Positions 1 through 5,840 of a stretch of 6,184 nt of DNA are shown in pieces. Every line of letters begins with the position of its first letter. The first letter of the stretch is position 1. The translations under genes were made by a program, and so were the position numbers. The DNA comes from Planctomycetaceae bacterium. Lineage in GTDB: Bacteria > Planctomycetota > Planctomycetia > Pirellulales > Pirellulaceae. A model generated the notes under the pieces. The model was not told where the DNA came from. It ran no database searches and saw nothing but the letters and a program-made list of their open reading frames with translations. Location of the stretch: positions 1 to 6,184 of the forward strand of contig JAKEHX010000023.1 of NCBI GenBank assembly GCA_022614795.1, given 5' to 3'.

Positions 1-870
1 GCGTACCGGCTGGTACGGCTGATCCGCGTTGGCCACACCTGCCAGGTGTGGGAAGCCGCGAAAACCGACGACAAGGACCGCTATGTCCTGAAGGTGCTCC
101 GTCCCGACCTCCGCACCAACAAGGAGGAAATCGCGGCGCTCAAGAACGAATTCGAGTGCGGCAAGTCGCTCAAGCACAAGAACATCATCAAGATTTACGA
201 CTTCGCCGTGGAAAGCGGCGCGGCCTTCGTCGTCATGGAGCATTTCGAGCACCCCAACCTCAAGCTCTGGCTCCGCGAGCCGCACAAAATCGCCCACCTG
301 TCGCTCAAAATCATCGAGCAGGGGGCCGAAGGGCTGTTCGCGATGCACGAGCAGGGCTGGGTCCATCGCGACGTGAAGCCCGACAATTTCCTGGTCAGCA
401 ACCAGGGAACGGTAAAGCTGATCGACTTCGCCATTTCGACGAAGCAGCGCTCGAGCCTGTCGGCGATGTTCTCGTTCGGCGGCAAAAAGATCCAGGGAAC
501 GCGGAGCTACATGTCCCCCGAGCAGATTCGCGGCAAGAACCTCGACGCGCGGGCCGACATGTATTCCTTCGGCTGCGTGCTTTTCGAGCTGATGACGGCC
601 AAGTGTCCCTTCACCGGCACCACGGCCGACGAGCTGCTCGCCAAGCACCTCACCTCGCCGATCCCGTCGATCCAGGTGCAAAACGACAACGTCACGCCTG
701 AGTTTGCCGAGCTCGTGAAGAAAATGATGGCTAAGCGGCCGGAAGACCGGCCGTCGAACTTGTGGGAGTTTCTCAAGGTCTTCCGCAGCATGCGCGTGTT
801 CAAGGTTCTCCCCAAGCCGCCCAAGGACACCACGCCGCCCGAAGACCCGATGAAGGGATTCATCGCTTAA
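1..870 (+). CDS. Serine/threonine protein kinase, Hanks type, 5' end missing
   Basis: This is the last 289 codons of a protein kinase that phosphorylates Ser/Thr on unknown partners. The frame is open from base 1, so the GTG at 46 is probably internal and the true start lies outside the window. Numbering from base 1: beta-3 lysine K31 in YVLK, likely alpha-C glutamate E50, catalytic loop HRDVKPDN with D124, metal-binding D142 in DFA, SPE at 172-174 and the helix-F region ADMYSFGCVLFELM. The protein ends soon after the kinase fold with a short Pro/Lys-rich tail and no visible membrane segment or sensor domain at the C-terminus. Two oddities: the glycine-rich loop keeps only its middle Gly (RVGHTCQV, residues 9-16), and DFG is DFA. 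Lysine, HRD and the metal Asp are intact, so activity is plausible. It lies 69 bp upstream of accA on the same strand and could be co-transcribed. The family call is very secure; the substrate is unknown. Confidence 0.95.
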   Translation, partial: AYRLVRLIRVGHTCQVWEAAKTDDKDRYVLKVLRPDLRTNKEEIAALKNEFECGKSLKHKNIIKIYDFAVESGAAFVVMEHFEHPNLKLWLREPHKIAHLSLKIIEQGAEGLFAMHEQGWVHRDVKPDNFLVSNQGTVKLIDFAISTKQRSSLSAMFSFGGKKIQGTRSYMSPEQIRGKNLDARADMYSFGCVLFELMTAKCPFTGTTADELLAKHLTSPIPSIQVQNDNVTPEFAELVKKMMAKRPEDRPSNLWEFLKVFRSMRVFKVLPKPPKDTTPPEDPMKGFIA

Positions 871-891
871 CCGACAGATGGCACAAATCAC

Positions 892-933
892 TTTGAACTT
901 TGAACGTTGAACTGGGAACCTTGAACGGGGAAC
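892..933. repeat. Six tandem heptamers, consensus NTTGAAC
   Basis: Six 7-bp units abut without interruption: TTTGAAC, TTTGAAC, GTTGAAC, TGGGAAC, CTTGAAC, GGGGAAC. The last four bases (GAAC) are invariant and the first three vary. The array fills most of the gap between the kinase stop and the accA start. Its last unit supplies GGGGA (927-931), 8 nt before the accA ATG, so it may double as a weak ribosome binding site. The units are seen directly; any function is unknown. Confidence 0.9.
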
Positions 934-939
934 CGCGGA

Positions 940-1938
940 ATGTCCAACGGCAGCGCCGCCGCCACCACCCCGGGCCTCGACTTCGAGCAGCCGATCGTCG
1001 AGCTCGAAGCCCGCCGCCGCGCGCTGGAGCTGACGACTCAGCGCTCGCCCGCGCAGGACGAAGAGCTGCGCCAGCTCAAGCGGCAGATCGCCGAGACGAC
1101 GCGGCAGGTCTATGCCAGCCTGACTCCCTGGCAGACCGTGCAGGTCGCCCGCCACAAGGACCGCCCCTACACGTCGGACTATCTCTCGCTCGTGTTCGAG
1201 GAGTTCGTCGAGCTGCACGGCGACCGCCGCTTCGGCGACGACCGGGCCATCCTCACCGGCTGGGCCCGCCTCGACAGCCACAAAGTCCTGGTCGTGGGCC
1301 ATCAAAAGGGCCGCACCTACAAGGAACGGAGCAATTGCTTCTTCGGCTGTGCCCACCCCGAGGGCTACCGCAAGGCGATCCTGAAGATGAAGCTGGCCGA
1401 GAAATACGGCCTGCCGGTGATCTGCCTCATCGACACGCCCGGGGCCTATCCCGGCATCGGCGCGGAGGAGCGCGGCCAGTCGCAGGCGATCGCCGAAAAC
1501 ATGTACGAGATGTCGCGCCTCAAAACGCCGATCATCTGCATCGTGATCGGCGAAGGGGGGAGCGGCGGAGCACTGGGCATCGGCGTCGGCGACCGCGTCG
1601 CCGTCCTGGAGTTCTCGTATTACTCGGTGATCAGCCCCGAGGGGTGCGCCGGCATTCTCTGGAAAAGCCACCAGTATGCCGAACGGGCGGCGACGGCCCT
1701 CAAGTTCACCTCGGCCGATCTCTTGCGGCTGGGCGTGGTCGATCACGTCATCCCCGAGCCGCTGGGGGGCGCTCACCGCGACCATCACCAGATGGCGCTC
1801 CGCGTGAAGCAGTATCTCTTGCGAACGCTTCGCGAGCTGTCGGCCAAGTCTGCCGAGCAGTTGCTTGACGCCCGGTACGAGAAGTTCCGGCGGATGGGCG
1901 TGTTTCTGGAAGACCCAGCAGCGCTAGAAGGACAGTGA
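940..1938 (+). CDS. accA: Acetyl-CoA carboxylase carboxyltransferase subunit alpha
   Basis: AccA pairs with AccD to form the carboxyltransferase half of acetyl-CoA carboxylase, moving the carboxyl group from biotin on AccB to acetyl-CoA to give malonyl-CoA, the first committed step of fatty acid synthesis in the cytoplasm. The 332-residue product is close to the E. coli protein (319 residues). Visible family signatures in order: N-terminal helical part starting LDFEQPIVELEA (13-24), RPYTSDYL (75-82), GHQKGR (120-125), PEGYRKAI (140-147), the core IDTPGAYPG(I)GAEERGQ (164-180), IGEGGSGGAL (203-212), the long YSVISPEGC block (228-236) and IPEPLGGAHR (271-280). As expected for AccA, the zinc-finger of AccD is absent. 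The ATG at 940 places LDFEQP at the usual distance from the N-terminus; the SD is weak (GGGGA at 927-931). accD, accB and accC are not in the window. The frame is intact and no key residues are missing. Confidence 0.98.
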   Translation: MSNGSAAATTPGLDFEQPIVELEARRRALELTTQRSPAQDEELRQLKRQIAETTRQVYASLTPWQTVQVARHKDRPYTSDYLSLVFEEFVELHGDRRFGDDRAILTGWARLDSHKVLVVGHQKGRTYKERSNCFFGCAHPEGYRKAILKMKLAEKYGLPVICLIDTPGAYPGIGAEERGQSQAIAENMYEMSRLKTPIICIVIGEGGSGGALGIGVGDRVAVLEFSYYSVISPEGCAGILWKSHQYAERAATALKFTSADLLRLGVVDHVIPEPLGGAHRDHHQMALRVKQYLLRTLRELSAKSAEQLLDARYEKFRRMGVFLEDPAALEGQ

Positions 1939-1942
1939 CGAT

Positions 1943-1956
1943 CCTGGTTGGCCAGG
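1943..1956 (+). other. Small GC hairpin just after accA
   Basis: Arms CCTGG and CCAGG enclose a 4-nt loop (TTGG), starting 5 nt after the accA stop. There is no T run behind it, so it is not a convincing intrinsic terminator; it could be a 3'-end stabiliser or chance. Confidence 0.25.
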
Positions 1957-1972
1957 GCAGCGGCCGAGCAGA

Positions 1973-2010
1973 ATTGCAAATTGACCATTGCAAATTGACC
2001 ATTGCAATTG
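1973..2010. repeat. Second heptamer array, alternating ATTGCAA / ATTGACC
   Basis: Five abutting 7-bp units alternate strictly: ATTGCAA, ATTGACC, ATTGCAA, ATTGACC, ATTGCAA, followed by TTG. It can equally be read as a 14-bp unit present twice plus a half copy. It starts 35 bp after the accA stop. It shares the 7-bp period and TTG at unit positions 2-4 with the array before accA. TTGACC resembles a -35 box, but I see no matching -10 at 17-18 bp, so I do not call a promoter. Confidence 0.9.
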
Positions 2011-2064
2011 TTCGCCCGACCGCCAGGTCAGATCATTCCGGCGGTAGCGATTGTGCCGAAGTTT

Positions 2065-2076
2065 CTTGGCGCCAAG
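2065..2076. other. Perfect 12-bp palindrome CTTGGCGCCAAG
   Basis: A perfectly self-complementary dodecamer lies 63 bp before the GT2 start codon. As DNA it could be a dimeric regulator site. As RNA a loopless palindrome would be less stable than its length suggests. Function is unknown. Confidence 0.5.
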
Positions 2077-2102
2077 GCGCGCTCCTGCTGGCGACCTACG
2101 TT

Positions 2103-2130
2103 CTCCTAGGAGTCCACTGCCTCCCGGGAG
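2103..2130 (+). promoter_or_regulatory. Paired palindromes forming a hairpin over the GT2 Shine-Dalgarno
   Basis: CTCCTAGGAG (2103-2112) and CTCCCGGGAG (2121-2130) are each perfect 10-bp palindromes and differ only in the two central bases. Because each is self-complementary they can also pair with each other across an 8-nt loop (TCCACTGC), giving nine pairs (one G-U) and one A-C mismatch. The second copy contains GGGAG at 2126-2130, 9 nt before the ATG at 2140, the best SD candidate for the GT2 gene. The hairpin would therefore hide the SD. The alternative is a two-site operator with 18-bp centre spacing. The structure is seen; regulation is inferred. Confidence 0.45.
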
Positions 2131-2139
2131 TGCCGTAGA

Positions 2140-2991
2140 ATGGCCGAATGCACCATCGTCATCCCGTGCTTCAACGAGGCCCGGCGGCTCGACTTGCGGG
2201 CCTTTTTGGCGCATACGCTGTCCCGCGAAGAGGCCTTTGTTTTCGTCAACGATGGCAGCACCGACGACACCGGACCGCTGCTGGACGAATTCTGCGCCGT
2301 GAATTCGGACAACTTCCGCGTCATCCACTTGCCGCAGAACCGGGGCAAAGCCGAGGCCGTCAGACAGGGCATGCTGAATGCCCTCGCGTCGCCCACGAAG
2401 TTCGTGGGCTATTGGGACGCCGACCTGGCCACACCGCTGGCCGCGATTGGCGAATTCCGCTCCTATTTGGATCAGCACCCGCGCGTCGAAGCCTTGCTCG
2501 GCGCACGGGTTCGGCTGCTCGGCAGGCACATCGAGCGGCGAGCAATGCGGCATTACCTGGGCCGCCTCTTTGCAACCGTCGCAGCCGGCGTGCTCAAGAT
2601 GCCCGTCTATGACACGCAGTGTGGCGCCAAGTTGTTCCGCGCGACCGATCGCGTCCGGGGGCTCTTTGCCCAGCCATTCCGGACGACCTGGATTTTCGAC
2701 GTCGAGTTGCTGGCTCGAATGCTGGCGACGATTCCGGCCGAGGCGAACCCCGCCGAGCTGATCCACGAATTCCCGCTCAGCCAGTGGCGGGACGTCGCGG
2801 GGAGCAAGGTCAAGGCCCGCGACTTCGTGCGGGCGGCAGGGCAGTTAGCCACGATTTGGCGCAGCTATCGACTGCCAAACCGCCCCTCGTTGGCCCCCCA
2901 GCCCACTGCCTCCGCTCCGCCGGCGTCCCTTGGCGACTCGTCGCGGCGGCAGCAGCCGGGCAAGCCGATCGCCGCCGCGGAGAAGCGCTAA
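2140..2991 (+). CDS. Family 2 glycosyltransferase, polyprenyl/dolichyl-phosphate sugar synthase type
   Basis: This 283-residue GT-A fold enzyme probably transfers a hexose from a nucleotide sugar to a polyprenyl phosphate on the cytoplasmic membrane face. The N-terminus TIVIPCFNE (5-13) is the first beta strand of the GT2 fold; VNDGSTDDT (36-44) binds the nucleotide; DADL (93-96) is the metal-binding DxD; YDTQCGAKLFR (157-167) and WIFDVEL (184-190) match the Alg5-like dolichyl-phosphate glucosyltransferase group, as does PLSQWRDVAGSKVK (212-225). There is no C-terminal membrane segment; residues 246-283 are a Pro/Ala/Ser-rich, probably disordered tail. GGGAG at 2126-2130 lies 9 nt before the ATG. 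Its stop codon overlaps the ATG of the GT-C gene (TAATG), implying translational coupling and a shared pathway. The GT2 family is certain; the exact sugar (glucose, mannose or other) cannot be read from the sequence. Confidence 0.93.
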   Translation: MAECTIVIPCFNEARRLDLRAFLAHTLSREEAFVFVNDGSTDDTGPLLDEFCAVNSDNFRVIHLPQNRGKAEAVRQGMLNALASPTKFVGYWDADLATPLAAIGEFRSYLDQHPRVEALLGARVRLLGRHIERRAMRHYLGRLFATVAAGVLKMPVYDTQCGAKLFRATDRVRGLFAQPFRTTWIFDVELLARMLATIPAEANPAELIHEFPLSQWRDVAGSKVKARDFVRAAGQLATIWRSYRLPNRPSLAPQPTASAPPASLGDSSRRQQPGKPIAAAEKR

Positions 2992-4580
2992 TGGCCCTGT
3001 CGCGGCAGCTCTCCTTTCGCTGCGCGGCCTGGGCGGCGGCAACTCTCGCGCTCGTGGGAATCGGCGTTGTTGCGCTGACGGCGGGCGACTACGGCGTAGC
3101 CTGGGACGACTGGGTGCAAACGCGATACGGCGAGCTGGTGCTCGAGTATTTTCGATCCGCTGGAGCCAATCGCGCCTGTAACGAATACCTCGATCTGCGC
3201 TTCTATGGTCCCGCGTTTGAACTCCCCTCCGCAATCCTGTGCCAATGCTGGCCCGCGTCCACGATCGAGGTGCGGCACGTTCTCTCGGCACTGGTTGCCT
3301 TGACGGCGATCCCGGGGCTCTTCTTCCTCGGCCGACTGCTCGGCAATCCGTGGATCGGCGTCGTGTCCGCCTTGTTGCTCCTGCTCTCGCCGGGATTCTA
3401 TGGCCAGGCCTTCATCAATACCAAAGACATACCCTTCGCGGTCGGCTTCCTCTGGTCGCTCGTCGCCCTGGCCGCCCTCTTTGCGCGCGGCCGCTTCCAG
3501 TGGCGCGAAATCGTGCTTTGCGGCGCGGCCATTGGCCTGACCATGTCGGTTCGCCCCGGCGGCTGGATGCTGCTGGCGCCGATGTACGGTCTGACTGCGA
3601 TGTTCGCCGATTGGCAGACTCGCACTGACCGGCAGGCCGCGCGCCAGCGAACACTAACCAAACAGCTCGGACTGCTGGCGGTGGCTTGGATCGTGATGGT
3701 GCTGCCTTGGCCATGGGCTCACGCGAATCCCATCCTGCACCCACTGCTGGCGATTCGCATGGCCAGCAAATTCCACCTGGTATTGCCGGTACTGTTTGAA
3801 GGGCAGGTCACGCCGAGCAACGAGCTGCCGCGCTATTACTTACTTAAGTACTTGTTGATCACGACGCCGCCGGCGACGCTCGGGCTGGCCGCTCTTGGCC
3901 TCGCCAGCGGCATTAGGGAGCTCGCTGGCCGGCCAGCGCGGCCGCGAACGCTGGTCCTGGTCGTGCTCGCCGCCTGGCTCCTGCTGCCGCTCGTGTTATT
4001 CGCGCTCATGCGGCCCAATGCCTACGACGGCATGCGGCACTTTCTGTTTCTCGTGCCCGCCGTGGCCACTTGGGGCGCGCTGGGATTCACCTGGCTCTGG
4101 CGGACGTTCACTCGCCCGCTGGCCCGCGGCTGCATTGTTGTCGCGCTAGCCGGCGCGCTCGCCACGCAGGTCAACAGTCTGGTCCGGCTGCATCCGTATC
4201 AGTACACCTACTTCAACTGCCTCGCCGGTGGAGTAGGGGGGGCGGCCGGAGGGTACGAAACCGACTACTGGCTGACGAGCTACAAGGAGGCGATCGAGTG
4301 GATCGAGGCTCAGCCGCGCAGCGCTGACCCCCGGAAAGTTCGCGTGCTGGTCGCCGCCAACGAAAACTCCCGCTGGTGCGCGGCCTATTTTGCCGGCGAC
4401 CGGCTGGTGATCGAAACCACGCTGACCGCGGGCCAGCCGGGCGACCTGCCGCCGGGAATCGACTATTACATCGGCACCAGCCGGGCAGACATGGACCGGA
4501 ACTTTCCTGAGGCCGAAATCGTGCACCAAGTCGGCCGCGAAGGGGCGACGTTTGCGACGGTCAAGCGTCCACGACCTTAG
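2991..4580 (+). CDS. Polytopic GT-C glycosyltransferase, PMT/ArnT-like (GT39-type)
   Basis: This 529-residue integral membrane protein has about ten hydrophobic segments (roughly 12-31, 97-118, 121-137, 147-165, 174-188, 193-206, 225-241, 283-305, 319-340, 350-370 and 378-395; the count is approximate), then a soluble domain from about 396. The architecture fits GT-C enzymes that take sugar from a polyprenyl-phosphate donor on the outer face of the cytoplasmic membrane. After the first helix comes an acidic loop motif AWDDW (37-41), the place where this superfamily carries its catalytic acid. NTKDIPFAVGF (143-153) and SVRPGGW (186-192) are further family-like motifs. HPYQYTYFN (401-409) and YETDYWLTSYKEAIEWI (422-438) resemble a C-terminal module of planctomycete GT39-type proteins as I remember them. 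The ATG is chosen because it overlaps the upstream stop and has GGAG (2979-2982) 8 nt ahead; the open frame continues upstream only as a shadow inside the GT2 gene. The acceptor is unknown. Confidence 0.87.
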   Translation: MALSRQLSFRCAAWAAATLALVGIGVVALTAGDYGVAWDDWVQTRYGELVLEYFRSAGANRACNEYLDLRFYGPAFELPSAILCQCWPASTIEVRHVLSALVALTAIPGLFFLGRLLGNPWIGVVSALLLLLSPGFYGQAFINTKDIPFAVGFLWSLVALAALFARGRFQWREIVLCGAAIGLTMSVRPGGWMLLAPMYGLTAMFADWQTRTDRQAARQRTLTKQLGLLAVAWIVMVLPWPWAHANPILHPLLAIRMASKFHLVLPVLFEGQVTPSNELPRYYLLKYLLITTPPATLGLAALGLASGIRELAGRPARPRTLVLVVLAAWLLLPLVLFALMRPNAYDGMRHFLFLVPAVATWGALGFTWLWRTFTRPLARGCIVVALAGALATQVNSLVRLHPYQYTYFNCLAGGVGGAAGGYETDYWLTSYKEAIEWIEAQPRSADPRKVRVLVAANENSRWCAAYFAGDRLVIETTLTAGQPGDLPPGIDYYIGTSRADMDRNFPEAEIVHQVGREGATFATVKRPRP

Positions 4581-4589
4581 GCGACCTAA
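4577..4589. other. Inverted repeat across the two convergent stop codons
   Basis: TTAGG and CCTAA flank a 3-nt centre (CGA), and the TAG stops of both converging genes lie in the arms. The 5-bp stem has no T tract on either side, so it is too weak to call a bidirectional terminator. It is recorded because it occupies the entire 5-bp gap between the genes. Confidence 0.3.
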
Positions 4590-4864
4590 CGCCCCCGACC
4601 CTTCTTGCGGCCCTTTTCCCCATTGCGGCCGCGCTCGTGGATGTCGAACGGTTCCACCTCGATGATGTTGGGAATTGAACAGAAGGTGAACCGCTGGGCC
4701 ACCTTGGACTCGTCGCCGCGGGGCACGCCAATGGCCACATGGGTTTCCGAAACGAGCGCCATTTCTGGGTGCCGAATCTCGCGTACGCGCCCATCGGCCA
4801 GGTGAAGCCGCAGGGCCATGAAGGGACGCTCTTCGAGGAGTTCGATCAGTTCTTCCGGGGACAT
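4586..4864 (-). CDS. Small conserved hypothetical protein with basic tail
   Basis: This 92-residue soluble protein has no assigned function. The N-terminus MSPEELIELLEERPF (1-15) is a short helix followed by what looks like a compact beta-rich domain: MALRLHLADGRVREIRHPEM (16-35), MALVSETHVAIGVPRG (35-50), SIPNIIEVEPF (63-73). The tail from residue 76 is strongly basic (Arg, Lys, Gly), suggesting nucleic acid or acidic-surface contact, though that is inference. I recall similar proteins, often in many copies per genome, in planctomycetes. The ATG at 4864 is preferred over a GTG at 4948 because the longer form would translate the 32-bp tandem repeat and adds a Cys/Pro-rich stretch unlike the rest. 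Its SD is weak. It lies 187 bp downstream of the CvpA gene on the same strand and converges on the GT-C gene. Confidence 0.8.
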   Translation of the reverse strand: MSPEELIELLEERPFMALRLHLADGRVREIRHPEMALVSETHVAIGVPRGDESKVAQRFTFCSIPNIIEVEPFDIHERGRNGEKGRKKGRGR

Positions 4865-4881
4865 GGCCTGTATTCTACTGG

Positions 4882-4895
4882 CCGCCGGCCGGCGG
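4882..4895. other. 14-bp perfect palindrome before the small minus-strand gene
   Basis: CCGCCGGCCGGCGG is fully self-complementary and ends 17 bp upstream of the start codon at 4864. Its right half merges into the 32-bp tandem repeat. It could be a regulator site, or a GC-rich element in the 5' leader; no function can be assigned. Confidence 0.5.
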
Positions 4896-4955
4896 AGGCA
4901 ACAAACAGGGCCGCACAGGGCCGGCGGAGGCAACAAACAGGGCCGCACAGGGCCG
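4887..4955. repeat. 32-bp direct tandem duplication (about 2.2 copies)
   Basis: With a 32-bp offset the sequence matches itself without a mismatch over 4887-4955: unit 1 is 4889-4920, unit 2 is 4921-4952, and the match runs a few bases beyond each side. Inside each unit the 9-mer ACAGGGCCG occurs twice, 10 bp apart, so there is a second level of repetition. The copies are identical, which suggests a recent duplication. It lies in the leader of the small minus-strand gene. Confidence 0.92.
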
Positions 4956-4995
4956 CGCAGGACCCCGCCTCCAACGTCCGATAATGTTTCTTATG

Positions 4996-5011
4996 TTCGG
5001 TTGGAACCGAA
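4996..5011. other. 16-bp inverted repeat TTCGGTTGGAACCGAA
   Basis: Seven-base arms (TTCGGTT and AACCGAA) surround GG, 40 bp downstream of the CvpA stop on its strand. Read as RNA from the minus strand no T run follows, so a Rho-independent terminator is not supported; a DNA-binding site or a 3'-end hairpin remains possible. Confidence 0.4.
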
Positions 5012-5051
5012 GTTTTGGCCGGGAAATGCGCAAACTCGCACTTTCCATGAT

Positions 5052-5786
5052 TCACTGCTCGATTTCGATCCCCAGCTTCGCCTCTTCCTCTTCCTGGATG
5101 AAGATCCGCGGCTTCACGCCGCCCAGATTCAGGTCCAGCGACTCTGGAACCGGCAAGGCCTCGATGATGTCGCCGGCTCCGTTTCGCGGAAAGGTCCGGC
5201 GACTCGTGTCCTCTCTTTCCGGGCGACTGCTCAAGATTCCCGCAGGCAGCTCGAAGCCCCCTTCCGTGTGCTCGTGCGGCACTTGCGCGTCGAGCCGGTC
5301 GATGTACGGATCGAGCACCTGGTGCAGCTCGCCTGGGATCACGCCGTCGGCCTTGTCGAGCAGGACGGCAATGTAATAACCGGACTTCGAGTTGCAGATC
5401 GCCTGCCGCTGCGGCTCGCTGAGCAGCGTCACCGAGAAGAGGGTGATCAAGACGCACAGGAGCACCCCCTTAGCCAGGCCGAAGATCGCCCCGATCTGGC
5501 GGTCGAATTCCTTGAGCTTCACCTTCTCGATCACCTCGGCCACCAGGTTGAAGCCGATCCACACGACCAGCGACGTCCCCAGGAACAGGATCAGCATCGA
5601 GAGGAACATGTTCCACGGCGGCGAAGCGTTGATGTACTGCGCGAGCTGCTGGCGGAAGGTCAGCGCGACGATGTAGCTGGCGATCATGGAGCCCAGCGAC
5701 GCGATCTGCCAGGCGAAGCCCTTCCACGCGCCCCAAACGACCGCGGCGACGAGGACAATGATCATCAAGATGTCGTAACCTTGCAT
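5052..5786 (-). CDS. CvpA-family membrane protein with long hydrophilic C-terminal tail
   Basis: This 244-residue protein has four predicted membrane helices (about 6-21, 25-44, 58-83, 102-123), the standard CvpA layout. The N-terminus MQGYDILMIIVLVAAVVWG followed by WKGFAWQIASLGS (21-33), and DRQIGAIFGLAKGVL (95-109) between helices 3 and 4, are the family signatures. CvpA was named for colicin V production in E. coli; its role is still poorly defined and probably concerns the cell envelope. The E. coli protein is about 160 residues; here about 120 extra residues form a hydrophilic tail ending in an acidic cluster (EEEEA, 232-236). The ATG at 5786 is chosen because hydrophobic sequence starts at once and GGAG (complement of 5797-5800) lies 10 nt upstream; the frame extends further up only by running into the hairpin array. 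Family assignment is secure; the function of the tail is unknown. Confidence 0.9.
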   Translation of the reverse strand: MQGYDILMIIVLVAAVVWGAWKGFAWQIASLGSMIASYIVALTFRQQLAQYINASPPWNMFLSMLILFLGTSLVVWIGFNLVAEVIEKVKLKEFDRQIGAIFGLAKGVLLCVLITLFSVTLLSEPQRQAICNSKSGYYIAVLLDKADGVIPGELHQVLDPYIDRLDAQVPHEHTEGGFELPAGILSSRPEREDTSRRTFPRNGAGDIIEALPVPESLDLNLGGVKPRIFIQEEEEAKLGIEIEQ

Positions 5787-5840
5787 CGGAACGTGACTCC
5801 GGCGGTTCGGGTAGGGCAGCTCGTCCTCGTCGTCGTTGCT

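Noticed and set aside
900..1868. A 322-codon plus-strand frame overlapping accA
   Set aside because: It is the +1-shifted shadow of accA, extremely Arg/Pro-rich with no AccA motifs.
1981..2023. Sigma-70 promoter using TTGACC in the heptamer array
   Set aside because: No TATAAT-like hexamer occurs at 16-18 bp from either TTGACC.
1924..2766. A 280-codon minus-strand frame opposite the GT2 gene
   Set aside because: The GT2 frame has clear catalytic motifs; the antisense product has no recognisable domain and its end is the translated heptamer array.
2619..2990. N-terminal extension of the GT-C protein inside the GT2 gene
   Set aside because: The extension is Arg-rich shadow sequence; the ATG at 2991 has a good SD, starts a membrane helix and overlaps the GT2 stop.
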